Origin: CAYLXU01 sp964388055 | Lineage (GTDB): Bacteria > Patescibacteriota > Minisyncoccia > UBA6257 > JACRHW01 | Direction: 5' to 3' | Length of the DNA stretch: 13,545 nucleotides | NCBI GenBank assembly: GCA_964388055.1 | Contig: CAYLXU010000018.1 | Coordinates: forward strand, 1-13,545 | Part shown: one piece after another, positions 6,297 through 13,545 of the stretch | Numbering within the stretch: the stretch's first letter is position 1 | How the letters are laid out: the number at the start of each line of letters is the position of its first letter | Position numbers and translations under genes: made by a program | The notes under the pieces: model-generated | Database searches by the model: none | What the model was told of the DNA's origin: nothing | The model's input: the letters and a program-made list of their open reading frames with translations, nothing else

Positions 6297-7589
6297 ATGT
6301 CAAAAAAGCTACTTTTTGTTTTTGTCGCCTTTTTGATTGGTGGTTTGTATTTTGGGTTTTTGCCGCACCCATCCTTGAAGTTGCGAACGACAGGTGTTGA
6401 AGGCGCTTTTTCTACGGCAAATTTCTTAGATGTATTAAAACAGGGGTTGCAGAGACAAACAAAGAGTATTGCAGATGTGGCACAATTGGAGGAAAAGAAG
6501 ATTGAGTACGTTGGTGCTGCTGATTATGAACAACTTGTGATAGGTGCAATAGAAAAGTCTTCCCCAGCGGTAGTGAGTATTATTATTTCTAAAGATGTTC
6601 CAATTTTGGAGGAGTATTACGCAAGCCCACTTGATGATGCTCTAGGAAATGACCCATTTTTGAGAGATTTTTTTGGCGGCCAAATACAAGTTCCTCAAGT
6701 TCGACAAAAGGGGTTTGAGCGAAAAGAGGTGGGGGGAGGATCTGGTTTCATAATCTCTTCAGACGGGCTTATTGTTACTAATAAACATGTTGTGACCGAC
6801 CGAAAAGCCTCTTATACGGTACTTTTAAATGATGGGAGAAAGTTTAATGCAAAGGTGCTTGCAAGGGATCCACAGCAAGATATGGCGGTGCTGAAGATTG
6901 ATGCGGGCGAACTTCCTGTTCTTGTTCTTGGTGACTCAGACCGTATTAGAATAGGGCAAACGGCAATCGCTATCGGAAATTCGTTAGGGGAATTCCGGAA
7001 TACCGCTTCCGTGGGAATTATTTCCGGATTAGCGCGTACCGTGACTGCGAGTGGCGGGGGTATTACTGAAACACTGCATGGAGTATTACAAACTGATGCT
7101 GCTATTAATCAAGGAAATTCTGGAGGCCCCTTACTCAACCTAAGGGGGGAGGTGATAGGGGTGAGTGTGGCAATGGCTCAGGATGCACAGAATATAGGAT
7201 TTGCCATACCGATTAATAAGGTTAAGCGTGCTATTGAGGAGGTGAAAAGTACTGGAAAAATTACAACACCTTACTTGGGGGTGCGTCATATTCTTCTGGA
7301 TGATGTACTCAGTTCTCGGGAAAAGATTTCGGTATCGTACGGTGCCCTTATACGTGGGAATGGTAAGGATGAGCCAGGAGTGGTGCCGGATTCACCAGCG
7401 AAAAAGGCAGATTTGCGAGAAGGAGATGTTATCCTTGAAATTAATGGGAAAAAAGTGACTAAAGAGCATACCTTGACCGATATGATAAGTCAGTATAAGG
7501 TGGGGGAAACCATAGTACTAAAGGTGTTGAGGGGAGAGGATACGATAGAGCTTAGTGTCACCCTAGAACAAAGACCTCAAGGTTTTTAA
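6297..7589 (+). CDS. HtrA/Deg-family serine protease, membrane-tethered, one PDZ domain
   Basis: This 430-aa protein has an N-terminal hydrophobic segment (about residues 4-22) that probably anchors it with the protease domain outside the cytoplasm. The trypsin-like domain spans about 75-310. The catalytic triad is visible and correctly spaced: His164 in T-N-K-H-V-V, Asp195 in Q-D-M-A-V-L-K-I, and Ser275 in G-N-S-G-G-P-L. A single PDZ domain (about 325-425) contains the T-P-Y-L-G-V entry strand and the D-L-R-E-G-D-V-I-L-E-I-N-G-K core. Single-PDZ length fits the DegS/HtrA group rather than DegP (two PDZ). The family degrades misfolded envelope proteins, and PDZ domains bind exposed C-termini. 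It has its own promoter. The clpB gene follows after a 104-nt gap filled by an inverted-repeat element. Confidence 0.95.
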   Translation: MSKKLLFVFVAFLIGGLYFGFLPHPSLKLRTTGVEGAFSTANFLDVLKQGLQRQTKSIADVAQLEEKKIEYVGAADYEQLVIGAIEKSSPAVVSIIISKDVPILEEYYASPLDDALGNDPFLRDFFGGQIQVPQVRQKGFERKEVGGGSGFIISSDGLIVTNKHVVTDRKASYTVLLNDGRKFNAKVLARDPQQDMAVLKIDAGELPVLVLGDSDRIRIGQTAIAIGNSLGEFRNTASVGIISGLARTVTASGGGITETLHGVLQTDAAINQGNSGGPLLNLRGEVIGVSVAMAQDAQNIGFAIPINKVKRAIEEVKSTGKITTPYLGVRHILLDDVLSSREKISVSYGALIRGNGKDEPGVVPDSPAKKADLREGDVILEINGKKVTKEHTLTDMISQYKVGETIVLKVLRGEDTIELSVTLEQRPQGF

Positions 7590-7693
7590 TTCAAAATTCA
7601 AAAGGCAAAATCAAAATTATTGAAATGTGAAAATGTCACACATTTTCACACCTTAATTTTGCATTTTGAGAGTTGCATTTTTCATTTTTTATT
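7590..7693. repeat. Palindromic intergenic element between htrA and clpB
   Basis: A perfect 10-bp inverted repeat (TGTGAAAATG 7626-7635, CATTTTCACA 7641-7650, 5-nt spacer) sits at the centre of a longer imperfect palindrome. The outer arms share a CAAAAT-n-CAAAATTA pattern (left about 7600-7618, right as its complement about 7654-7675). The element fills the whole gap from stop to start codon. It could act as a terminator/attenuator or be a dispersed MITE-like repeat. The hairpin is not followed by a clean T-run. Confidence 0.7.
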
Positions 7694-10306
7694 ATGTTTA
7701 CACCATTTAATCGTTTTACACTTAAGGCGCAGGAGGCCATTCAGGTAGCTCAAGATTTGGCGCTTGAACGTAACAACGCCGAGCTTAAATCATCCCACCT
7801 CTTAATTGCTCTGCTTAATCAGGAGGAGTCTTTAGTGGTTGCAGGCCTTGCAAAGCTTGGGGTGAATTTGAGTTCTCTTCACGGAGCGGTTGAGGTTGAA
7901 CTTAATCGTCTTCCTCGTGTTCCTGGTGGCACTCAGAAGGCACAACTTTATATATCCCAAGAAATGATGCAGATTTTGGAGGCTGCGTCTCGTGAAGCTG
8001 CAAAGATGAAGGACGAGTTTGTTTCCTGTGAACATCTTTTTCTTGGCCTCTTAGAGGTTGCTTCGCGCAGTAAGGAGGTGTTGAAAAATTTTGGTGTACT
8101 ATTGGGTGATTTTGTAAAGATTGTTAATGAATTGCGTGGAGGGGCCCATGTGAGCGACGAGATGCCGGAGTCTAAATTTAAGACGTTAGAAAAATACGCC
8201 GTTAATTTAACTCAGCTTGCGAGAGAGGGGAAATTAGACCCCATCATTGGGAGAGAGAATGAGTTGCGTAGATTGATTCAAATTCTCTCTCGAAGGACAA
8301 AAAATAACCCCATCCTTATTGGGGAGCCCGGCGTTGGAAAAACGGCAATTGTAGAAGGTTTGGCACAAAGGATAGTTGCCCAAGATGTTCCCGATCTTTT
8401 GCAGGGAAAAGAGGTTATTTCTCTTGATCTTGGTGCTCTTATTGCAGGGACAAAGTTTAGGGGAGAGTTTGAGGATCGTCTAAAGGCTTTCATGAAAGAA
8501 CTTCAGAAGCAGCAGGGTAAATATATTTTATTTATTGATGAGATCCACATGATTGTTGGCGCGGGTGCCGCAGAGGGGGCGATAGACGCTGCCAATCTTT
8601 TAAAATCTCCTTTGGCGCGGGGCGAGCTTAGGGCTGTCGGTGCCACTACTTTAAAGGAGTATCAGCGTCATATTGAGAAAGATGCGGCGCTCGAGCGTCG
8701 TTTTCAGCCTATTCTTGTCGAGGAACCTGGCGTTGAAGATAGCATTGCTATTTTGCGTGGGTTAAAACCGAAATATGAGATGCATCATGGCGTAAAAATT
8801 GCAGACAGTGCTATTGTTTCTGCAGTAAATTTGAGTAGTAGATATATTGCGAATCGTTTCCTCCCTGACAAGGCGGTTGATCTTATTGATGAGGCATCTT
8901 CAAGCGTAAAACTTGAGATGGGATCTTTGCCTTCAGAATTGGAACAGAGTTCTCGTACCATTACGCGTCTTGAGATTGAAAAGGAAGCGCTCAAAAAAGA
9001 GTCCTCAAAGACAGGCAAAAAGCGACTTGCGGAAATAGAAAAGGAACTTGCCGTGTTGCAAGGCGATAAGGATGTCTTGATGGGGAAGTGGAAGGAAGAG
9101 AAAAGCATGATTGAAAAGGTGCACACATTGCATCGTACCCTTGATGAACTGAAGCAGGATGCTGAGCGGTATGAGCGTGAAGGGAATTTAGAGAAAGTTG
9201 CAGAGCTTGTATATGGAAAAATTCCACAGACTGAAAAAACGCTCAACATGCTTGAGAAGAAGACAGTTCGTGCTCAAAAGAATTTCCAGTTTGTGAAAGA
9301 ACGGGTTACGGAGGAGGAAATAGCAAAGGTGGTTTCTCGCTGGACCGGTATCCCGGTGTATAAGATGCTTGAGGGAGAGTCAGAGAAGTTAAAGACAATG
9401 GAAGAAACGTTGAAGAAGCGAGTTATTGGTCAAGATGAGGCAGTAGAGGCAGTTTCCCGCGCCATTAAAAGGAGTCGTTTGGGGCTTGCGGACGAGAATC
9501 GGCCAATTGGTTCTTTCTTGTTTCTTGGTCCAACTGGGGTAGGAAAAACAGAGCTCGCAAAAACACTTGCCGACTTTATGTTTAACGACGAGGATGCGAT
9601 AATTCGTCTCGATATGTCCGAATACATGGAACAGCATTCTGTTGCGAAACTTATTGGCTCTCCTCCTGGATATGTTGGATACGAAGAGGCGGGGCAGCTT
9701 ACCGAAATAGTGAAACATAGGCCATATTCGCTTATTCTTTTTGACGAAGTTGAGAAGGCGCACCCAGAGGTGTTCCACATCCTTCTTCAGGTTCTTGATA
9801 ATGGTCGCCTGACTGATTCAAAAGGAAGGACAGTAAACTTCAAAAATACGATTATCATTATGACCTCAAACATCGGGGGTGAGTTTATTCAAGAAGGAAA
9901 TCTTGGTTTTGCGACGGCTGACAGGGCCGTAAGTGAGGTGAATGTGAAGATCAAGATTCAGGACGCGCTTAAGGGATATTTTCGTCCGGAATTTTTGAAT
10001 CGTATAGATGATATTATTGTCTTTAATCCATTAAAACAGGGGGACTTGGTTCAGATTATTGATTTGCAACTTGAGGCTGTTGCACGGCGTCTTGCAGCCA
10101 AAAACATTGTTCTCAACATAGATACAAAGGCAAAGGAGTATCTTATCGAGCATGGATATGATCGAGATTTTGGTGCTCGTCCTTTGAAAAGGTTAATTCA
10201 AAAATTGGTAGTAGATGCAGTAGCGCAGAAGTTAATCTCTGGGGAACTTACTGAAGGGAAGGTCCGCGTCTCGCTCAGAGGACAGGAATTAGTGTTTAGC
10301 AAATAG
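7694..10306 (+). CDS. clpB: ClpB-type Hsp100 AAA+ ATPase (disaggregase) with a ClpC-like LGF loop
   Basis: This is an 870-aa cytoplasmic hexameric unfoldase. Two Clp_N repeats occupy about 1-145. AAA1 has Walker A G-E-P-G-V-G-K-T at 210-217 and Walker B with D282/E283. A full-length ClpB coiled-coil middle domain spans about 413-525 and includes the Y-G-K-I-P motif. AAA2 has Walker A G-P-T-G-V-G-K-T at 612-619, Walker B with D684/E685, an N-R-I-D arginine finger and a G-A-R-P-L-K-R sensor 2. The long middle domain marks ClpB, which works with DnaK to resolve aggregates. Unusually, residues 737-739 are LGF in a loop about 7 residues longer than in E. coli ClpB, the position of the ClpP-binding loop of ClpC. 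The ATG at 7694 gives the typical F-x-R-F-T N-terminus; an in-frame TTG at 7673 is less likely. There is no SD and no CIRCE operator. ClpC is the alternative name. Confidence 0.93.
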   Translation: MFTPFNRFTLKAQEAIQVAQDLALERNNAELKSSHLLIALLNQEESLVVAGLAKLGVNLSSLHGAVEVELNRLPRVPGGTQKAQLYISQEMMQILEAASREAAKMKDEFVSCEHLFLGLLEVASRSKEVLKNFGVLLGDFVKIVNELRGGAHVSDEMPESKFKTLEKYAVNLTQLAREGKLDPIIGRENELRRLIQILSRRTKNNPILIGEPGVGKTAIVEGLAQRIVAQDVPDLLQGKEVISLDLGALIAGTKFRGEFEDRLKAFMKELQKQQGKYILFIDEIHMIVGAGAAEGAIDAANLLKSPLARGELRAVGATTLKEYQRHIEKDAALERRFQPILVEEPGVEDSIAILRGLKPKYEMHHGVKIADSAIVSAVNLSSRYIANRFLPDKAVDLIDEASSSVKLEMGSLPSELEQSSRTITRLEIEKEALKKESSKTGKKRLAEIEKELAVLQGDKDVLMGKWKEEKSMIEKVHTLHRTLDELKQDAERYEREGNLEKVAELVYGKIPQTEKTLNMLEKKTVRAQKNFQFVKERVTEEEIAKVVSRWTGIPVYKMLEGESEKLKTMEETLKKRVIGQDEAVEAVSRAIKRSRLGLADENRPIGSFLFLGPTGVGKTELAKTLADFMFNDEDAIIRLDMSEYMEQHSVAKLIGSPPGYVGYEEAGQLTEIVKHRPYSLILFDEVEKAHPEVFHILLQVLDNGRLTDSKGRTVNFKNTIIIMTSNIGGEFIQEGNLGFATADRAVSEVNVKIKIQDALKGYFRPEFLNRIDDIIVFNPLKQGDLVQIIDLQLEAVARRLAAKNIVLNIDTKAKEYLIEHGYDRDFGARPLKRLIQKLVVDAVAQKLISGELTEGKVRVSLRGQELVFSK

Positions 10307-10313
10307 AATTAAA

Positions 10314-10379
10314 AATTAAAGAGTTCACAAACTAATGAGTTAATTTTTAAAACCTCATTAATCCTTCAACTCCTTAATT
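10314..10379. repeat. Palindromic intergenic element downstream of clpB
   Basis: The left arm is AATTAAAGAGTT (10314-10325), 7 nt, then TAATGAG (10333-10339). It is mirrored by CTCATTA (10354-10360), 7 nt, then AACTCCTTAATT (10368-10379) around a 14-nt centre. The symmetry is exact in spacing, with one mispair in the outer arm. It fills most of the clpB-10402 gap and may also end clpB transcription. The sequence differs from the element upstream of clpB. Confidence 0.7.
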
Positions 10380-10401
10380 CATAAATATTAGTTTAGCGGC
10401 G

Positions 10402-11106
10402 ATGCAGCTCATTAGACGTTACTATAATTTTCTTTTTTCTTTTTTTCTCGTCTTTCCTTTATTGATTTTTGCCGCAAAGACGGGTTTTTTGGGTCTTGTT
10501 TTTTCTCTCGGGGTGATTTTTTTGGGAGGACTTTTTTTTCGGAATTCCGGAATATCTCTTTTTTTGCCGCTTTTCCTTATTCCCGCAACCATTTCTTTTA
10601 ACCACATTTTTGATGTGCTCACATTGAAGAATGTTACAGTTCTTTTTGTAATAGCCTTTTTGTGTTACGTCTTTAATTTTGCGATCGTGCGAGGCTTTCC
10701 TGTTCGTTGGGCGTGGTTTTTGGTGCTATATCTTTGGTTGTTTTGGTTTTTTTGGGGAGATCCAAAGGGGGTGATTCATTTTGTGTTGGTGTTGGGCATC
10801 TTTTTTGTGGTTGCGAAGATGTTGTTTCATTCTTCACTTGAGCTTTTTGAGACCCCCTCTCTCATTGCACGAACAATCCCTTTGCTAGGATTGCTTATCT
10901 TTGCAGAAATGATGTGGGTTGTTGGAATATTGCCGCTCGGCTATCTTTTTGCTCCTGTGTTCTTACTTCTTTTTGTATATCTACTCTTACGTATAAGCGA
11001 ATATTATATCGGAAAAAAGTCCATTAGATACATTGTATATCCCACTACGTTTACTTTTTTTACGATGGTTGTTATCTTATTAATTGCAATGCAAAAACCG
11101 TTTTAG
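10402..11106 (+). CDS. Polytopic membrane protein of unknown function
   Basis: This 234-aa protein is extremely rich in Phe, Leu, Ile and Val, with about seven or eight predicted membrane helices and short loops. No catalytic or transport motif is recognisable, and I cannot assign a family. It ends 13 nt before the start of the O-antigen-ligase-like gene and is on the same strand, so the two are probably one transcript. By context it could be an accessory membrane subunit for glycan assembly or export, but nothing in its own sequence shows that. The start ATG at 10402 has no SD, like most longer genes in this window. T-rich codon use (many TTT/CTT) is shared with the next gene and follows from the amino-acid content. 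Confidence 0.8.
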   Translation: MQLIRRYYNFLFSFFLVFPLLIFAAKTGFLGLVFSLGVIFLGGLFFRNSGISLFLPLFLIPATISFNHIFDVLTLKNVTVLFVIAFLCYVFNFAIVRGFPVRWAWFLVLYLWLFWFFWGDPKGVIHFVLVLGIFFVVAKMLFHSSLELFETPSLIARTIPLLGLLIFAEMMWVVGILPLGYLFAPVFLLLFVYLLLRISEYYIGKKSIRYIVYPTTFTFFTMVVILLIAMQKPF

Positions 11107-11119
11107 AATTGCGTACACC

Positions 11120-13102
11120 ATGAAGCTAATTATTAAAACTTGTATTTTCCTTTCGATTTTTTCCCTTACGCTTTTTTCTACCGATTTATTTTTTCCTTAT
11201 ATTACGAGCAAAATATTTCCTTTTCGGTTTTTTATAGAAGTTGGTTTTTTCTTTTGGATGCTTTCCTTGTGGTCTGAGCGGGCGTTGCGGTTTCGTTTTT
11301 CTGAGCCTATTGTCAGGGCAATTCTTTTTTTTACAGGAGCGCTTTTTTTATCCGCCTTCTTCGGTGTTAATTTTTCATTTAGTTTTTGGTCAAATTTCGA
11401 AAGAAGTGAGGGGATTTTTTCTTTTTTGCACTATCTTGCTTTTTTTATAATGGTCCTAGATATTTTTAAGCACACAGACTATTTGCGTGCTATTAAATTG
11501 TTGCTTCTCATTTCACCGCTGGTGGCATATTATCGTTTTTCCGATTTTGTGAACGTTGCTACACATACGTATGGCAGAGTTCACGGAACGCTTGGTAACC
11601 CGTCGTATCTCGCTGTATTTCTTATCTTTGTTTTTGGGTTCGGGTTGTATCTCATATTCCAAAATCGCGAGCTTGTGCGTTCAACTAAGGATTCGTTTCT
11701 TGTGTTCGAGAATGTAATATGGGGGGCAATCCTTTTGCTTAATATCCCTGCATTTCTCTTAACCCAAACACGCGGTGCGTACATAGGGCTTTTCTTTGGG
11801 TTTTTTGTGTATCTTGTGTTTCTTTGGCGAAAGGGCGGGACCGGAGAAGCGAAGTTTGCAACGTATAGTCTTCTCGGAATAATATTTGCTCTCTTTGTCC
11901 TTGGTTTTGTCTTTTTGGCGACAGATATTCTCCCCCAAAACCTTAAAGATCCCTCTACGCTTATCTTTCGTTTTGCGACATGGGGATCTGCGTGGCAGGG
12001 GTTTTTAGATAGACCATTGTTTGGGTACGGAGTCGAAAATTTTTCTGTCGCATTTGATAGACACTATAATCCTATCCATTCAGGGGTTGAGATTTGGTTT
12101 GACCATGCCCACAACATTGTTTTTGAGCTTTTAGCTACAACCGGTATTGTGGGGCTTTTGGCGTATCTTTCTATTTTTTTCACGTTTTTTAGGTGGTATC
12201 TTCCATACATAATACGACATCGTCCCGCATATGAAGCTGGTCTTTTTGTTGCCATCCCAACAGCATACTTTGTTCAGAACCTCTCCTTATTTGACACACT
12301 TTCCTCTTATATTCTTTTCTTTTTGTTTCTTGGTTTGGGAAGGTTTGTTACTTCCAGGGAAAGCGATACGTCGCAGGCGGGACCTCACATGATTTCTTTG
12401 CGTCCTGTTGTTCTTGGGACAATAATTGTTGTGCTCGTGGTGGTAACAGTGCTGGGAGCTTATTTCAATATTGCGGGATTGCAGAAAAATAAGTTTCTCT
12501 TGAAAACATACTATTCTGATCCCGGCACGCCTCCTTCTGTTGCAATAACTCAATACTATCGTGCTTCCGAAATGTCGGGATTTTTGGGGGATCGAGAGGT
12601 GATGAAGCGTTTTGGTGAGGTTGTGCATCAGTGGGCAAATAATACTTCTAAATTTTCTCAAGATGATGTGCGGGTTGTTGCGCGTGGAATAGAGTTTGTT
12701 CATGAGGCTCTGAAGAAAGACCCTCTTTATTTGGGGCAATACTACTTTGTAGGAAACACATATGGAATTCTTGGGGGCCGTTTTGGGGTGCCCGAGTTTG
12801 TAAGACGTTCTGAGGAGATTGTAAAAAAGTCTGTTGAAATGAGTCCTAAGAGGATAGAGTTTATTGAGCTCCTTGTTATGACGTTGGTAAATCAGAAGAA
12901 GTATGATGAGGCCTTGCCGTATGCGTTGCAGATGGTTGAGCTTCGTCCTGATATGGAGATTGGTCACAAGTGGGCGGGATATGTGTATCAACAAAAAGGA
13001 GAGATGGAAAAGGCAAATGCAGAGATTCAGGAGGCGTTGCGCATAAATCCTTCTTCAACCGCGGCGCAATTATTAAAAGATGAAAAGAAAACAGCTCAGT
13101 GA
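11120..13102 (+). CDS. O-antigen ligase/Wzy-type glycan polymerase with C-terminal TPR region
   Basis: This is a 660-aa integral membrane protein. About a dozen helices cover residues 1-450. Wzy_C/WaaL family landmarks are visible: G-T-L-G-N-P-S-Y-L-A (from 156), T-Q-T-R-G-A-Y-I-G (Arg at 218), F-G-Y-G-V-E-N-F near 302, and H-A-H-N with His331/Asn332 in the large extracytoplasmic loop before T-G-I-V-G. These enzymes transfer or polymerise lipid-linked glycans on the outer face of the membrane; the Arg and His residues are functionally important in the family. The last ~200 residues are soluble, with at least two TPR-like helix pairs (about 575-660). This architecture is also seen in pilin/protein O-glycosylating ligases. 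The substrate cannot be told from sequence. The start is ATG 11120; an in-frame TTG at 11084 overlaps the upstream gene and is less likely. No SD. Confidence 0.88.
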   Translation: MKLIIKTCIFLSIFSLTLFSTDLFFPYITSKIFPFRFFIEVGFFFWMLSLWSERALRFRFSEPIVRAILFFTGALFLSAFFGVNFSFSFWSNFERSEGIFSFLHYLAFFIMVLDIFKHTDYLRAIKLLLLISPLVAYYRFSDFVNVATHTYGRVHGTLGNPSYLAVFLIFVFGFGLYLIFQNRELVRSTKDSFLVFENVIWGAILLLNIPAFLLTQTRGAYIGLFFGFFVYLVFLWRKGGTGEAKFATYSLLGIIFALFVLGFVFLATDILPQNLKDPSTLIFRFATWGSAWQGFLDRPLFGYGVENFSVAFDRHYNPIHSGVEIWFDHAHNIVFELLATTGIVGLLAYLSIFFTFFRWYLPYIIRHRPAYEAGLFVAIPTAYFVQNLSLFDTLSSYILFFLFLGLGRFVTSRESDTSQAGPHMISLRPVVLGTIIVVLVVVTVLGAYFNIAGLQKNKFLLKTYYSDPGTPPSVAITQYYRASEMSGFLGDREVMKRFGEVVHQWANNTSKFSQDDVRVVARGIEFVHEALKKDPLYLGQYYFVGNTYGILGGRFGVPEFVRRSEEIVKKSVEMSPKRIEFIELLVMTLVNQKKYDEALPYALQMVELRPDMEIGHKWAGYVYQQKGEMEKANAEIQEALRINPSSTAAQLLKDEKKTAQ

Positions 13103-13138
13103 ACAAATACTTTTCATCAAACTAAAGAAAAATAAAAA

Positions 13139-13545
13139 ATGGAAAAGGAGTTAAAAAAAATAAAAGTTTTTACGAGAATTCTTTTTCTTGTTGCTGATTC
13201 TGTTTCGGACACACATTATCGGGACAAGATAAAGCAATGCACGCTTGATCTTGTTGAGCATTTTGCGCAGAAAAACATGATTAAGTTTGAACAAGCTATT
13301 TTGATGTTAGACATTTTAGTAGATGGCGCGGTTGAGCTGGGGTATGTAGCAAAGGAAAACCATATAGTGTTACATCGCGAGTTTGAAGTGTTTAAAAAAG
13401 ATTTTTTGGTACTTGTGCATGGTGGGGTGTTTGTTTCCGGTATTCCGGAAATTGATAAAAATATTCCGGAAAAACACTCTGAACCTTCCATAATAGTGCA
13501 AAGAATGCACTCTACACGAGAAGGGATCGAGGAATCGTTACGGAT
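13139..13545 (+). CDS. Unrecognised, mainly helical protein, C-terminus cut by the window edge
   Basis: The frame opens at an ATG 36 nt after the upstream stop and runs unbroken for 135 codons to the window end, so the gene is partial. The visible part is probably cytoplasmic, with no signal peptide. About three or four amphipathic helices (residues 5-95) contain F-T-R-I-L-F-L-V-A-D-S-V-S-D. A polar linker follows that contains two I-P-E motifs, then a region starting R-M-H-S-T-R-E-G-I. An N-terminal helical bundle followed by a winged-helix DNA-binding domain is known in some CPR proteins and could fit, but the part that would show it lies outside the window. No terminator separates it from the ligase gene, so co-transcription is possible. 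Confidence 0.65.
   Translation, partial: MEKELKKIKVFTRILFLVADSVSDTHYRDKIKQCTLDLVEHFAQKNMIKFEQAILMLDILVDGAVELGYVAKENHIVLHREFEVFKKDFLVLVHGGVFVSGIPEIDKNIPEKHSEPSIIVQRMHSTREGIEESLR

Noticed and set aside
7590..7693. HrcA/CIRCE heat-shock operator ahead of clpB
   Set aside because: The inverted repeat does not match the TTAGCACTC-N9-GAGTGCTAA consensus.
8785..9249. 154-codon minus-strand frame inside clpB
   Set aside because: Ser/Phe-rich shadow of the clpB coiled-coil codons; no start signals and no plausible product.
9389..9780. Two long overlapping minus-strand frames inside clpB AAA2
   Set aside because: They lie opposite strictly conserved Walker motifs; long antisense frames are common in such genes.
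12287..12994. 235-codon minus-strand frame inside the ligase gene
   Set aside because: It is antisense to the TPR and last membrane helices of a well-supported gene, with a composition typical of a shadow.

Overview
The window reads as a chromosomal segment of a low-GC bacterium. I infer a member of the Candidate Phyla Radiation (Patescibacteria, Parcubacteria-like). The reasons are weak or absent Shine-Dalgarno (SD) sequences on most genes, AT-rich palindromic intergenic elements that fill whole gaps, many membrane or secreted proteins of unknown family beside a few housekeeping genes, and standard code use (UGA is a stop at 13100). No 16S gene or ribosomal protein is present to confirm this.

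Layout. 2-415 is the 3' end of a CDP-diglyceride synthetase (cdsA) gene with its terminator. 497-4715 is a two-gene unit behind an extended -10 promoter: a membrane-anchored 192-aa protein, then a 1210-aa secreted protein. The large protein has a PA14 domain, several Ig/IPT-like modules, two copies of an 88-residue cysteine-containing module, and a strikingly regular Tyr/Phe-Gly octapeptide tract. A terminator at 4742-4767 separates it from a convergent 83-aa hydrophobic protein gene. That gene shares a back-to-back promoter region with a small SH3-like protein gene. Next come tRNA-Ala(UGC) on the minus strand, then a small DUF502-like membrane protein with a perfect SD.

6245-10306 is an envelope and protein quality-control block: a membrane-tethered HtrA-type serine protease with its own sigma70-type promoter, then a full-length ClpB-like Hsp100 ATPase. 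The ClpB-like protein carries an LGF tripeptide where ClpP-partner unfoldases have their ClpP-docking loop. The gaps on both sides of clpB are occupied almost entirely by inverted-repeat elements. 10402-13102 holds two membrane genes: a 234-aa polytopic protein and an O-antigen ligase/Wzy-type glycan polymerase fused to a C-terminal TPR region. The window ends inside an unrecognised, mostly helical protein.

Taken together, the region is about the cell envelope: phospholipid precursor synthesis, surface display or adhesion, envelope proteolysis, and glycan ligation. The most unusual material is the 1210-aa surface protein, with its duplicated module and octad tract, and the ClpB/ClpC hybrid character of the Hsp100 protein. 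I saw no CRISPR array, insertion sequence or phage module.
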